A DNA stretch of 19,610 nt from JAWXVE01 sp044425575 (GCA_044425575.1 JAWXVE010000042.1:1-19610), one strand, 5' to 3'; counted from the first letter of the stretch, positions 1 to 8,024 are shown. The notes: generated by a model not told the origin, from the sequence alone. Made by a program: numbers and translations.

Positions 1-126
1 ACGCATACTTTTATCTCAACTTCCTGAAATTTACCCACTAAAACATTTATAGGTCTGAGAAGTTTATAAAATCATCCCCGACCTAATATTTATTTACCTT
101 CGAGAAACTTTAAGATACCCTGCTTT

Positions 127-2418
127 CTAACACCTCTGCATCTCCAGCACCACTTCTTCCACCACATACCTCTGCATTTCTTCCGAATACAAATTAATCT
201 GATATGTATTTCCTCTAGCTGTTCGCTCTTCCTGTGCTATACCATGCTGTCTTCCTAATTCTGTTGGTCCCTTTAAATTTCCTTGTTTTGTCGCTTCTAT
301 TTTCAAATATCCTTGTTCTACAAGCCAATCACCTAACTTCACTGCACTTGTCTTTGTGCACTTATTTTCTACTAAAACCTTATTAATTCTTTCATTAATT
401 TTACTTATAGAAACCGCCTCAGATGTTATCTCCACATGGGACAATATTTCCATAGTTGGAAGAACAAGTTCTTTATCCGCAGGTCGTTTTCCTACTCTTG
501 ATTTTTTCGTATTTTTTTCACTCTGTTTTATCTCTTCACTACTTGTTTCTTCTACATTCTGTTCTACTAGAATATTTTTTTCTTCACAATATTCCACAAC
601 AACTTCTACAAATTCCTTGCCATATTTCTCTAATTTCTTCGCACCAACACCTGACACATCACCAAATCGCGATAAACTCATAGGAAGCTTCACACACATG
701 TCAATTAAGCTTGCATCTGCAAATACCATAAACGCTGGAACGTATTCCTTACTTGCAATTTCACCTCTAAGTGCACGAAGTTTATCATACAACTCAACAC
801 GCCCTTCTGGTACTTCCATACTTTTTCCTGATCGGCTCTTGGATTTACTCTTCGATGGAGCCTTCTCTTTCTCTTGTGCCACTTTCATTTCTAATGAAAT
901 ATTCTGTCCTAGAATTTCTGAAGATTTCTCTGTTAACTTCACTACCGAGTATTGTTCATCTGTCTGTATTAGATAGCCCAACCATATCAAATAATCCAGG
1001 ATTGCTCGCAAACGACTCACACTTCCTTCGCATTTCCCATAACTAGATAGTTTTTCTAAGCCTAACTGGCTAACTCTAGCAGTTTTACTTCCTCGAAGCA
1101 CATCTACAATTAAAACTTTCCCATATCTCCCCTTCATTTGTTCTACACAACGAAGCATTTCTTGCACCTCGTTCGTAATGTCAATTGTCTCGAATTTCGT
1201 GTCACAGTTACTACAATGTCCACAAAATGCCTCTATTTCTTCCCCAAAATATCGCAAAATATACTGTCTCAAACACTGATTCCCTGTTGAATAAAACGTC
1301 ATTTCTTTTAAACGCTGGTAATCTCGTTCCTTTAGCACCTGCTCCATTTCATCATTTTCGTAATTTCTACCATCTCCATGCTCAATCATCCATTGTTGCG
1401 TAACCACGTCCTGTGCACTATATAACAATAAACAATGTGCAGGTGAACCATCACGGCCTGCTCGTCCCGCTTCTTGATAATAACTTTCCAAATCTTTTGG
1501 CATATTATAATGCACTACATAATTGACATTAGATTTATCAATCCCCATACCAAATGCATTGGTAGCCACCATAATTTTCACTTGATCGTACTGAAAATCA
1601 TTCTGATTCTCTTGACGCTCATTCTGAGAAAGTCCTGCGTGATAAGAAGCTGCCCAATATCCTAAATCCCTTAATTCTTGACAAACAGATTCTACATTTT
1701 TTCTAGTTGCACAATATATGATTCCATTTTGGTCTTTTCTCTCTTCCAAAAATTTAAGCAAGTCTTGCATTTTATTTGAAGATTGTACCACTTCCAAATA
1801 CAAATTCTCACGATCAAATCCCGTCACTAAAGTAAATGGATTTCGCAGTTCCAATAACTGAATAATATCCTCTTTTACTTGTTCCGTTGCTGTCGCTGTA
1901 AATGCAGATACAGTCGGACTCTTAGCTAGCATGGACAAAAATTGTGGTATCTGTGCATAGCTTGGTCTAAAATCTTGTCCCCACTGAGAAATACAGTGTG
2001 CCTCATCTACCGTTAACATTGAGATTTTTACCTTTTCACTGGTAGCAAATACCAGAAAATTCTCAGTCAACAAGCGCTCTGGTGCCACATATATGATTTT
2101 ATATTTTCCTGTCACTGCATACTGTAAAGCTTTATTAATCTGAGTTTGACTAAGTGATGAATTAATATACGCAGCACTGACACCTGCTTGATTCAATGCC
2201 TTTACCTGATCTTGCATTAGGGAAATCAAAGGTGATATAACAATCGTAATTCCACTCATCATAAGTGCTGGCACTTGATAACAAATAGATTTCCCTGCCC
2301 CTGTTGGCATAATCCCTAACACATCACGATTCACTAATATTTCATCTATCATTTCCTGTTGTCCTGAGCGAAATGTATCGTACCCAAATATTTGTTTTAA
2401 CATTTCATTTGCTGTCAT
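127..2418 (-). CDS. recQ: RecQ-family ATP-dependent DNA helicase
   Basis: A 763-aa superfamily 2 3'-5' DNA helicase that unwinds recombination and stalled-fork intermediates in the cytoplasm. Visible motifs: Walker A PTGAGKS (residues 38-44), DEAH box (138-141) followed by CISQWGQDFRP, TATAT (motif III, ~174-178), and QEAGRAGRDG (motif VI, ~315-324). The RecQ zinc site is C382, C399, C402, C405. A winged-helix RQC region follows (~410-505), then a Lys/Ser-rich linker (~515-533) and an HRDC domain (~540-610). The last 150 residues form an extra C-terminal region with a helix-turn-helix look (about SKINERINKVLVENK), longer than E. coli RecQ (about 610 aa). The start ATG has AGAGGT seven bases upstream. 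No convincing terminator is visible in bases 1-126. Identity is secure; the exact role of the tail is unknown. Confidence 0.97.
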   Translation of the reverse strand: MTANEMLKQIFGYDTFRSGQQEMIDEILVNRDVLGIMPTGAGKSICYQVPALMMSGITIVISPLISLMQDQVKALNQAGVSAAYINSSLSQTQINKALQYAVTGKYKIIYVAPERLLTENFLVFATSEKVKISMLTVDEAHCISQWGQDFRPSYAQIPQFLSMLAKSPTVSAFTATATEQVKEDIIQLLELRNPFTLVTGFDRENLYLEVVQSSNKMQDLLKFLEERKDQNGIIYCATRKNVESVCQELRDLGYWAASYHAGLSQNERQENQNDFQYDQVKIMVATNAFGMGIDKSNVNYVVHYNMPKDLESYYQEAGRAGRDGSPAHCLLLYSAQDVVTQQWMIEHGDGRNYENDEMEQVLKERDYQRLKEMTFYSTGNQCLRQYILRYFGEEIEAFCGHCSNCDTKFETIDITNEVQEMLRCVEQMKGRYGKVLIVDVLRGSKTARVSQLGLEKLSSYGKCEGSVSRLRAILDYLIWLGYLIQTDEQYSVVKLTEKSSEILGQNISLEMKVAQEKEKAPSKSKSKSRSGKSMEVPEGRVELYDKLRALRGEIASKEYVPAFMVFADASLIDMCVKLPMSLSRFGDVSGVGAKKLEKYGKEFVEVVVEYCEEKNILVEQNVEETSSEEIKQSEKNTKKSRVGKRPADKELVLPTMEILSHVEITSEAVSISKINERINKVLVENKCTKTSAVKLGDWLVEQGYLKIEATKQGNLKGPTELGRQHGIAQEERTARGNTYQINLYSEEMQRYVVEEVVLEMQRC

Positions 2419-2598
2419 CTATACCTCTTCATTCATAATTCTAATGTTCTTCCAAACATTTTTTCAAGATTGCCATCTTTCCCTTTATACGCGCTATCGT
2501 ATGTATAAATAATAACTGGATTATTAATTTGCGAATATAACGATTTTCTTCACCCCTCTTTCTATGATGGATAGATAGAAGCTTTCTTAGTCTAGCTT

Positions 2599-3333
2599 TC
2601 ATTCTTGCCTAAAAGCAAACTTCTCAAGACATTCTTTTCTTTCTTTCCAATCTGGCATTAATATAGCAACAAAATCATAAAATGCTTTAGAATGATTAGG
2701 ATGAATAAAGTGAGAAAACTCATGCAATACTACATACTCTATACAAATTCTTGGTGTTTCAATCAACGTTGTATTTAATGTGATTTGTTCTTTGCTTGGG
2801 ATACAAGAACCCCACCTTGTTTTCATGGTGCGCATTTTTATGATAGGGTACGCAATTCCATATTTAGAAAAAACAGGATAAATAGTATCAATAATCTCTT
2901 GAAATACTTCCTCTCTTTGTTTACCAAAAAAGCCTTCCACTAACAATTGCTTTCGTTTCTTATTATTAGTGTCTTGAATTGTTAAATACAAAAAAACTCC
3001 GTCTGTCCACACATTCTCCTGTGTGTCTTGTAAAACTTTAAGCCTAATATTTTCCCCTAACAAATAAAAACTTTCGCCATCAATATACTCTTTATTCTTC
3101 GATATATTCGCCTGCATACTCTGAAATCTTCTAATGTGGGTTAAGATATAATCACTTTTGCTTACCATAAAGTTTTCAATCTGGCATAAATCCGTTGAAT
3201 ATGGTGCAGAAACAGAAATTGTTGCATCCGATTTAATCCTTAAATTAATATTTTTGACTCTTTTTCGAGTTAGAACATACTCTACTTCTTGCCCAGACAA
3301 AATCACTTTATTCTTTTCTAAACTCTCTTTCAT
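2599..3333 (-). CDS. YgjP/DUF45-type zinc metallopeptidase-like protein
   Basis: A 244-aa protein of the YgjP-like metallopeptidase family (DUF45, related to SprT/WSS1 proteases), predicted cytoplasmic. The N-terminal half is the family's beta-rich domain (LTRKRVKNINLRIKSDATIS, about 21-40). The signature TRWGSC is at 172-177 and the zinc motif HEFSH at 204-208, followed by the family's NHS (213-215). I chose ATG 3333 because AGAGGAG lies eight bases upstream. A longer frame opens at GTG 3516, but its first 61 residues are the remnant of an unrelated HTH gene. Substrate unknown. It lies between SEC-C and RecQ genes on the same strand, with 180 bases of no recognised content before recQ. Confidence 0.9.
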   Translation of the reverse strand: MKESLEKNKVILSGQEVEYVLTRKRVKNINLRIKSDATISVSAPYSTDLCQIENFMVSKSDYILTHIRRFQSMQANISKNKEYIDGESFYLLGENIRLKVLQDTQENVWTDGVFLYLTIQDTNNKKRKQLLVEGFFGKQREEVFQEIIDTIYPVFSKYGIAYPIIKMRTMKTRWGSCIPSKEQITLNTTLIETPRICIEYVVLHEFSHFIHPNHSKAFYDFVAILMPDWKERKECLEKFAFRQE

Positions 3334-3405
3334 TAGAATCACTCCTCTGTGAAGTATTACATTAGATTTTTCTATCACTTCTTTTTTGAATCTCCGTTCA
3401 TAACA

Positions 3406-3540
3406 ATTAGATAACAAGCATAGCGAGATGCATAATATCATTCTCATTACGCTAGTTTCCTTAATCAAATATTTATCATATTCCCAGTTGGAAATGGTCT
3501 GTCTACTCACTTGCACTTTATCAACCTATTTCAGTGTCAC
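3406..3540 (-). pseudogene. Remnant of an XRE-type HTH regulator
   Basis: Minus-strand translation reads VTLK, a stop, then VDKVQVSRQTISNWEYDKY and, about 20 residues on, LCLLSN. VSRQTISNWE is the recognition-helix signature of Firmicutes XRE/Cro-type regulators (usual form: LAEKLNVSRQTISNWENDKSYPDI...LLLLSN). The normal N-terminus is missing, an in-frame TAG interrupts the helix before VSRQ, and the residues after YDKY no longer match the family. What remains is open into the YgjP gene, so an automatic caller could fuse the two. I read it as a decayed gene, not a domain fusion. Confidence 0.6.
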
Positions 3541-3550
3541 TTTCTATAAA

Positions 3551-3582
3551 GAAAAAGAGAAAGCACATATAGTAACTCTCTC
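3551..3582 (-). terminator. Probable Rho-independent terminator of the SEC-C gene
   Basis: On the minus strand GAGAGAG pairs with CTTTCTC (7 bp, one G-U) around a 12-base loop, followed by TTTTTC and more T. It lies about 40 bases after the SEC-C protein stop codon. The stem is short, so confidence is moderate. Confidence 0.55.
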
Positions 3583-3621
3583 CCTCAAATGCCATATTGG
3601 GAATAGGCGAATTCACGACTA

Positions 3622-5346
3622 TTAATTATTCCTTCCACAACACTTCTTATACTTTTTCCCGCTACCACATGGACACTGATCATTCCTTCCTATTTTAGCA
3701 TCTTCTCTTACATAAGGCGTTGTCTGTTGAAACATTGCTTTATTGTAAGCACCATACTCCATGTCTAGCATATGATTTAACATCATTTCATTTGTCGGTT
3801 TTTTAATTGTTGATTCATGTACATCATCTATGTCTAAACAACTCTGAATTCGCACTTCTACTCTTTCAGCCAACCGCTCACCCTCAGGTGAACTTTTTCT
3901 TAATTGTTGCACCATTTTTTCTGCACGCTTATATTCCGAATTGCTGGCGTAGGCAAATGCCAACAAGTAAATATATTCTTCCGACTGCACTTGATTCGCC
4001 ACCATATATTCATATAATTCCCCTGCATATTCCATGCTATCATATTCACTGGCACAATATATCTTTGCTTGTATATCACTAGGAAATTCATATAATGGCT
4101 TGTCTTTATCTTGATTACTGTACAGATAATCTTGTTCTACAATTTTGTAATCCCACCAACTTTCTTGTCGCATATTTGCCAAAATATCTCTTGAATATCC
4201 CTTTAATATAAAGATACTAGCTTCTTTGATTAACGAGAGAACCATAACCCACAATCTACAACCTGCGTAATGATTCCACTGTGGTATTCTTATTTTCAAC
4301 TTAGCGAATACACGTTCTATGCAATCTCCATGTTTTATATTTACATAGATTTCTGTAACAATATCATGGGCTGATTCTTTCTCTAGGTTCATATGGTATA
4401 TCAGGAACTCATCTAATACCTCAATCCAAAAATCGCTATATAAATCAGAGTCTTCTTTAATTTCTTCGTAGTCGAACACTCTATACTCTAAACCTTTCGC
4501 ATAGTGCGTTCTATCCTCTAGTATTGCTTGATGATCCAGCTCATCCAAATATACATAGTGTTCCCCTAGTTCATTAACCCCTAACTCATATAGCATATTA
4601 AATTTTCCTTGAAGATACAAGAAAATCTTGAATTCTTGTTCTGGCAAATGGTTACTACCATATCTACAATATACCTTGTAGATTTCATCAATTTCCATAG
4701 TCCCGTATGTTTTCAAAATATATCCCAACATCTTACTCATTTTTGATGTTCTCGCCCAGTATTTCTTTTTTAATGATGTTGTAAAAGCTTGTAAAACACA
4801 TTCTGCGTCCTCTGCAAAATATAGACATACCACAAGTTTGTCCCCAAAATAAGAAGTCTGTAATTTTAATAATCCTAAAAGAATTGCCTTTTGAAGCCCC
4901 AATTCATTTCTATATATGTCTCTCGTATCTAACCTTGTTTGAGCTTTCACATTATTATAGCATCGCAATAAACATTCCAATTCATCCCTATTGAAAATAT
5001 ACAATAAATATTCTGGATTTATTTGAAATACATTTCTTATCTTAATTAATCTATCTTGCTTCGTTTCATTTTGTTCCAAGGATAACTGAAAGTATTCACA
5101 ATAGGCTCTTACTTCTGCTTCGTTTAATTGTCCCAATCCATGTAAGATAGTGTGCGTTCCCAGATACATATGAAAATTCGATGAATCATCTGACGGATTA
5201 TCTTGATAATTCTCAATTCTTTCCAATTCACATCTAGCGAACAAGCTCCACTCCTTTGCTTGTTCCCGTAATCCACTTTCCTGCTCTGCTTCTCGCCTAT
5301 TCTTTCTACTTAAGTTCTTTCCTTCTCCTACTTTCATCTTTTTCAT
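3622..5346 (-). CDS. SEC-C motif protein of unknown function
   Basis: A 574-aa predicted cytoplasmic protein. The only recognisable domain is a C-terminal SEC-C zinc motif, CPCGSGKKYKKCCG, with ligands C558, C560, C569 and C570. This motif is best known from the tail of SecA, where it binds zinc and SecB/ribosomes, and it is also found on many otherwise unrelated proteins. The rest is largely helical, Tyr- and Leu-rich and acidic, with no transmembrane segment; the region around residues 460-515 (LAFAYASNSEYKRAEKMVQQ) looks like a TPR-type helical pair. The start follows a weak AGGTAGGTAA site only ten bases after the stop of a small frameshifted gene, so the two are probably one transcript. 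Function not known; a ribosome- or SecA-related adaptor is only a guess. Confidence 0.85.
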   Translation of the reverse strand: MKKMKVGEGKNLSRKNRREAEQESGLREQAKEWSLFARCELERIENYQDNPSDDSSNFHMYLGTHTILHGLGQLNEAEVRAYCEYFQLSLEQNETKQDRLIKIRNVFQINPEYLLYIFNRDELECLLRCYNNVKAQTRLDTRDIYRNELGLQKAILLGLLKLQTSYFGDKLVVCLYFAEDAECVLQAFTTSLKKKYWARTSKMSKMLGYILKTYGTMEIDEIYKVYCRYGSNHLPEQEFKIFLYLQGKFNMLYELGVNELGEHYVYLDELDHQAILEDRTHYAKGLEYRVFDYEEIKEDSDLYSDFWIEVLDEFLIYHMNLEKESAHDIVTEIYVNIKHGDCIERVFAKLKIRIPQWNHYAGCRLWVMVLSLIKEASIFILKGYSRDILANMRQESWWDYKIVEQDYLYSNQDKDKPLYEFPSDIQAKIYCASEYDSMEYAGELYEYMVANQVQSEEYIYLLAFAYASNSEYKRAEKMVQQLRKSSPEGERLAERVEVRIQSCLDIDDVHESTIKKPTNEMMLNHMLDMEYGAYNKAMFQQTTPYVREDAKIGRNDQCPCGSGKKYKKCCGRNN

Positions 5347-5355
5347 TTTACCTAC

Positions 5356-5540
5356 CTACTCTAAGTCTTCAAGAATACGCTCCTTTAGGTTTCCTTGGTT
5401 CTCATATATTGAGGACTTATATCTTTCCAGTGTCTGATTTGTTTTGTCTATATCATATGCTTCTCGTATTCTGTGAGAAAATCCGCATTTAAATATTTCA
5501 TTTCCACTACTTGTTTCTTTAATTTATCTGATTGTACCAT
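5356..5540 (-). pseudogene. Small frameshifted gene upstream of the SEC-C gene
   Basis: From ATG 5540 the frame reads MVQSDKLKKQVVEMKYLNAD and ends at an early TAG about 30 codons in. The overlapping -1 frame continues as GFSHRIREAYDIDKTNQT and ends in LKERILEDLE, stopping at 5356, ten bases before the SEC-C start. Adding one base near the GCGG/TTTT stretch (about 5480-5487) gives one smooth 61-aa, charged, helical protein. I do not recognise the family. It could be a true 1-base deletion, a homopolymer sequencing error, or a programmed shift; nothing resembling a canonical slippery heptamer is there. A promoter candidate lies 50 bases upstream. Confidence 0.55.
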
Positions 5541-5589
5541 GGTTTACCCCGTAGGCATATTTTGTTCGTTCGCATTACTTTCTATAGAT

Positions 5590-5618
5590 ATAGTATGACA
5601 AAATATGCATTCTTGCAA
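5590..5618 (-). promoter_or_regulatory. Candidate sigma-A promoter for the small ORF and SEC-C unit
   Basis: On the minus strand TTGCAA (-35, 4/6) and TACTAT (-10, 4/6) are separated by exactly 17 bases. Transcription would start about 40 bases before ATG 5540. Based on consensus match only. Confidence 0.4.
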
Positions 5619-5684
5619 GCTCTATTTTATACCACATTTATCGAGCAACAAGTCCTCTAGTCCAACCGCTAGAGTCTCCTAGAC

Positions 5685-5703
5685 AATGTAAATTCTTTAC
5701 ATT
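5685..5703. promoter_or_regulatory. Perfect inverted repeat in the 5541-5875 intergenic region
   Basis: AATGTAAA-TTC-TTTACATT is an exact 8-bp inverted repeat with a 3-base centre. It has no T tract, so it looks more like a protein-binding site than a terminator. Just to its left (5655-5674) is a weaker pair, CTCTAG/CTAGAG. The rest of this 335-base interval holds only a promoter candidate (5590-5618) and the terminator of the HPr-like gene; I see no further gene in it. Confidence 0.35.
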
Positions 5704-5841
5704 CGTATTAAAATCTTCATCCATTTTAATTTTATTACTGTAGAATTTTAACTCAGGCAAATCCCTGCCCACTTCATAATTAAGGGATAAATGAGTATGT
5801 ACTCGTCATACGGAAAGACTCTGAAACTGAATTAGTATTGG

Positions 5842-5869
5842 AAAATGCCTACCCAATTTAGGGTAGGCA
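5842..5869 (-). terminator. Rho-independent terminator of the HPr-like gene
   Basis: TGCCTACCC and GGGTAGGCA form a perfect 9-bp GC-rich stem with a 6-base loop, followed on the minus strand by TTTT. It starts six bases after the stop codon of the HPr-like gene. Confidence 0.85.
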
Positions 5870-5875
5870 CTCTCT

Positions 5876-6109
5876 TTATGCAACAACAAATGTATCAATG
5901 GCTTGTCGTAAACAAGTTGTCATATCACCATGAACGATTAAGTTTAATTCGTTATGGATTCCTAAGTTAAGCATTCCTATAATAGACTTGGCATCTACTA
6001 CATACTTCCCTCTGCTTAGATCCATCTCAACTGGATATTGATTTGCCAAATTAACGAAATCACTAATCTCTTCCACACTACGAAATGCTACTTGAAACTC
6101 ATTACTCAT
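5876..6109 (-). CDS. HPr-like protein lacking the active-site histidine
   Basis: A 77-aa cytoplasmic protein with the HPr fold of the phosphotransferase system. The segment VVDAKSIIGMLNLG (37-50) matches the HPr regulatory stretch around Ser46 (NLKSIMGVMSLG in typical Gram-positive HPr), so S42 corresponds to the HPrK-phosphorylated serine. The N-terminal GIHARPA motif with catalytic His15 is absent; the matching region reads FRSVEEISDFV. It therefore cannot relay phosphate from Enzyme I, but could still be a Ser-phosphorylated regulator or CcpA-type partner (inference). It is about ten residues shorter than normal HPr (85-88 aa). AAAGG lies seven bases upstream of the ATG. The gene is monocistronic, with its own terminator and promoter candidate. 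Confidence 0.85.
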   Translation of the reverse strand: MSNEFQVAFRSVEEISDFVNLANQYPVEMDLSRGKYVVDAKSIIGMLNLGIHNELNLIVHGDMTTCLRQAIDTFVVA

Positions 6110-6172
6110 CTTCTAACCTTTATACCTTTCCACTTATATAATATCAACGACTCCTATGTATTCATTGGTTAG

Positions 6173-6202
6173 ATGATATCATGTGGTCTTACAAAATGTA
6201 AA
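6173..6202 (-). promoter_or_regulatory. Candidate promoter and operator of the HPr-like gene
   Basis: On the minus strand TTTACA (-35, 5/6) and TATCAT (-10, 5/6) are 18 bases apart, giving a leader of about 57 bases. The -35 box sits inside a short inverted repeat TTACA-AAA-TGTAA (6189-6201), a possible operator. Confidence 0.5.
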
Positions 6203-6265
6203 TTAATAAAGTATAAACAATTATAATAAAATCATAAACTTTTATAAGAAAAAATATCTTTATGG

Positions 6266-6784
6266 TTATTCTATAATCTGATAGGTACCCATCTTCTTTA
6301 CTTGCCCTTTTGGCTCATTTACATCGTACCCTAATGCAGCAATACCATACACGTCATGATTGCTAGGAACTCCTATTTCTTCAATAATCTTACGAATCTT
6401 TAGTTCATGGCAATGATCTAATAATTGATTGATCCACACCGAACTGATTCCCATGCTATGGGCTGCCAAGAAAATATTCTCTAATACGCACGCATTATCT
6501 TCTTTGGACCACTTTCCTTCTGCTTCATTGGTAGTAATAATTAAGGTCTTGGCATTGTAGAAGTTATATCCTTCTCTTCCCTGAGTTTCTTCAATTGCAT
6601 GAGCAAGTTTTTCAATTATATCTGGGTTAAGTACTCCAATCAATTGCCACGTCTGCTTATTCATACCACTTGGGGCGCTCAAACCTGCTTGTATCAGAAT
6701 TTCAACTTGTTCTTTTGTGAGTGACTCTCCTGTAAATGCTCTAACACTTCTACGTGTTAGAATGTTTTGAATTACTTCGTTCAT
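6266..6784 (-). CDS. Nitroreductase-family FMN oxidoreductase
   Basis: A 172-aa cytoplasmic flavoprotein of the nitroreductase superfamily, which reduces nitro compounds, quinones or flavins with NAD(P)H. The N-terminal FMN phosphate-binding signature RRSVRAFTGE (12-21) is followed by APSGMNKQTW (37-46), which contacts the flavin. AAHSMGISSVWINQL (107-121) and the C-terminal IAALGYDVNEPKGQVKK (148-164) match the family's later FMN segments. The length is typical of the small members. A strong AAGGAAGGTGAT site precedes the ATG. The true substrate cannot be read from sequence. No clear terminator separates it from the HPr-like gene downstream, 156 bases away. Confidence 0.92.
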   Translation of the reverse strand: MNEVIQNILTRRSVRAFTGESLTKEQVEILIQAGLSAPSGMNKQTWQLIGVLNPDIIEKLAHAIEETQGREGYNFYNAKTLIITTNEAEGKWSKEDNACVLENIFLAAHSMGISSVWINQLLDHCHELKIRKIIEEIGVPSNHDVYGIAALGYDVNEPKGQVKKMGTYQIIE

Positions 6785-6926
6785 AAATAATCACCTTCCT
6801 TATTATAATATGAATATAGAATATCAACATAGAAAACTATATCCTTTGTAAGCGTATCACCTTCTATCCCATCTGTAAATAAGAACTTTTAAAACTCGAT
6901 ACACTTGGTATTTTGCTTACTTTGTA

Positions 6927-6955
6927 TTGCCTTTTAGCATCCAGAATGTTACAAT
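6927..6955 (+). promoter_or_regulatory. Candidate promoter of the plus-strand unit
   Basis: TTGCCT (-35, 4/6) and TACAAT (-10, 5/6) lie 17 bases apart. It would drive the frameshifted gene at 7043 and the cysteine hydrolase at 7438. The remainder of the 6785-7042 interval shows nothing else I can support. Confidence 0.5.
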
Positions 6956-7042
6956 AACATCATTAATTTATGTCATAATTAGGCGGGGGATACACATAGT
7001 ATCCTTATCTAGAAGCAATCTGGTAATATGTCAAGATAAAAA

Positions 7043-7377
7043 ATGAAAAGATTTCAATATGATTTCGATAGAAAAGGGTAACTTTAATAGACCTATGGAA
7101 ACATCCTGATGACTTAACTGTAATTGGACTCTCGCCACAGCATAGCGAGACAGCATGGAATAGTTTTATTAATCAGTACCTTAGCAAGATTACCACACCT
7201 GACAACTATGAACATATCATTGACCAGATTGTCTTTTTCTCCCATGTTCGCCATATCTGCTTGTGTACTTTACACAAACGCCACATAAGCGATCACGCAA
7301 GAGAACAGCTATCACTTCTCATACGGGAATCCATTCTCCCTCACATACAAGAGAGAACTGGTGAGATTGACTGGTAA
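7043..7377 (+). pseudogene. Frameshifted small gene of unknown family
   Basis: ATG 7043 opens MKRFQYDFDRKG and stops at TAA after 12 codons. The -1 frame, which has no start codon of its own, continues with VTLIDLWKHPDDLTVIGL and ends at 7377 after about 100 codons. One added base in the run AAAAGGG (about 7073-7079) would join them into a roughly 111-aa protein. The product would be rich in His and Trp, helical and soluble, with a cluster FFSHVRHICLCTLHKRH of Cys and His near the middle that could bind metal or haem (speculation). I recognise no family. It lies 60 bases before the cysteine hydrolase on the same strand. It may be a real mutation or a homopolymer error in the read. Confidence 0.5.
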
Positions 7378-7437
7378 ATGCAAATATTACAGATGTTATA
7401 AAAATAGAAAATTAGCGAGAAAGGAATTGTTATTATT

Positions 7438-7968
7438 ATGAATTTTTTAATTGTAGTAGATATGCAAAATGATTTTATCACAGGAACTTTAGGAACAGCT
7501 GAGGCAGTGGCTATTACAGATTATGTACAGACTGTTGTAGAAGACTTTCAAGGCACAATTCTCTTTACAAGAGATACCCACACGAAAGACTACTTAACTA
7601 CTAGAGAAGGCTCTTGCCTACCAGTAGAACACTGTATAGAAGGAACGCATGGGTGGGAGATTTGTAATGAGTTGCGTCCAGCAAGCACAGAAAGTACCAT
7701 TCTGAATAAACCTACTTTTGGCAGCACACAACTTGTTGCTACCATACAAGAATTACGAAAAGATTCTACCGAACTAGAGTCTAACCTTACCTTTACTTTG
7801 GTAGGATTATGTACTGACATATGTGTCATCTCTAATGCGCTTTTACTAAAAGCTACTTTTCCAGAAAGTACAATTATAGTAGATAGCAAGGGATGTGCTG
7901 GTGTGACACCTACCTCTCATAACAATGCATTAGAAGCTATGAAAATGTGTCATATAGAAATCATATAG
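7438..7968 (+). CDS. Cysteine hydrolase, nicotinamidase/isochorismatase family
   Basis: A 176-aa cytoplasmic amidohydrolase. The family triad is visible: D8 in VVDMQNDF, K91 in NKPTFGS and the nucleophile C129 in GLCTDICV. D46 and H48 (TRDTH) plus H65 (VEHC) sit where nicotinamidases bind their metal, and GTHGWE (69-74) matches their GTxGxE loop. Nicotinamidase activity (nicotinamide to nicotinate for NAD salvage) is thus the best guess, but other amide substrates are possible because annotation inside this family is unreliable. AAAGGAA lies about twelve bases upstream of the ATG. It shares a transcription unit with the frameshifted gene before it and converges on the XRE gene. Confidence 0.92.
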   Translation: MNFLIVVDMQNDFITGTLGTAEAVAITDYVQTVVEDFQGTILFTRDTHTKDYLTTREGSCLPVEHCIEGTHGWEICNELRPASTESTILNKPTFGSTQLVATIQELRKDSTELESNLTFTLVGLCTDICVISNALLLKATFPESTIIVDSKGCAGVTPTSHNNALEAMKMCHIEII

Positions 7969-7970
7969 AA

Positions 7971-8024
7971 ATAAGATAGAGACAAACAGATATGATTCCA
8001 TAGTTCTGTTCGTCTCTACCTTAT
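7971..8024 (-). terminator. Long hairpin between convergent genes
   Basis: A 20-bp stem (7971-7990 with 8005-8024) encloses a 14-base loop. Two positions are A-C mismatches on the plus-strand RNA but G-U pairs on the minus-strand RNA, so the stem is unbroken only for transcripts of the XRE gene. Its base overlaps the XRE stop codon (8021-8023), and the minus-strand tail TTATTTCTAT is moderately T-rich. It may also stop plus-strand transcription. Confidence 0.6.

Noticed and set aside
55..110. Weak inverted repeat AGGTC/GACCT after recQ considered as terminator
   Set aside because: Five-base stem with a 24-base loop and no following T tract.
356..1665. Plus-strand frames opposite recQ, including one of 206 codons
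   Set aside because: The minus-strand RecQ is complete with all motifs; the opposite frames give no recognisable protein.
6785..7042. Looked for a riboswitch or T-box in the region between the divergent nitroreductase and plus-strand unit
   Set aside because: No recognisable conserved box, specifier loop or terminator/antiterminator pair.
7069..7083. AAAAGGG considered as a programmed -1 slippery site
   Set aside because: In the zero frame it reads AGA AAA GGG, which does not fit X XXY YYZ, and no strong downstream structure is evident. A simple base loss or read error is more likely.
7590..7889. Minus-strand 99-codon frame inside the cysteine hydrolase
   Set aside because: Antisense to an intact, recognised enzyme and without a ribosome site.
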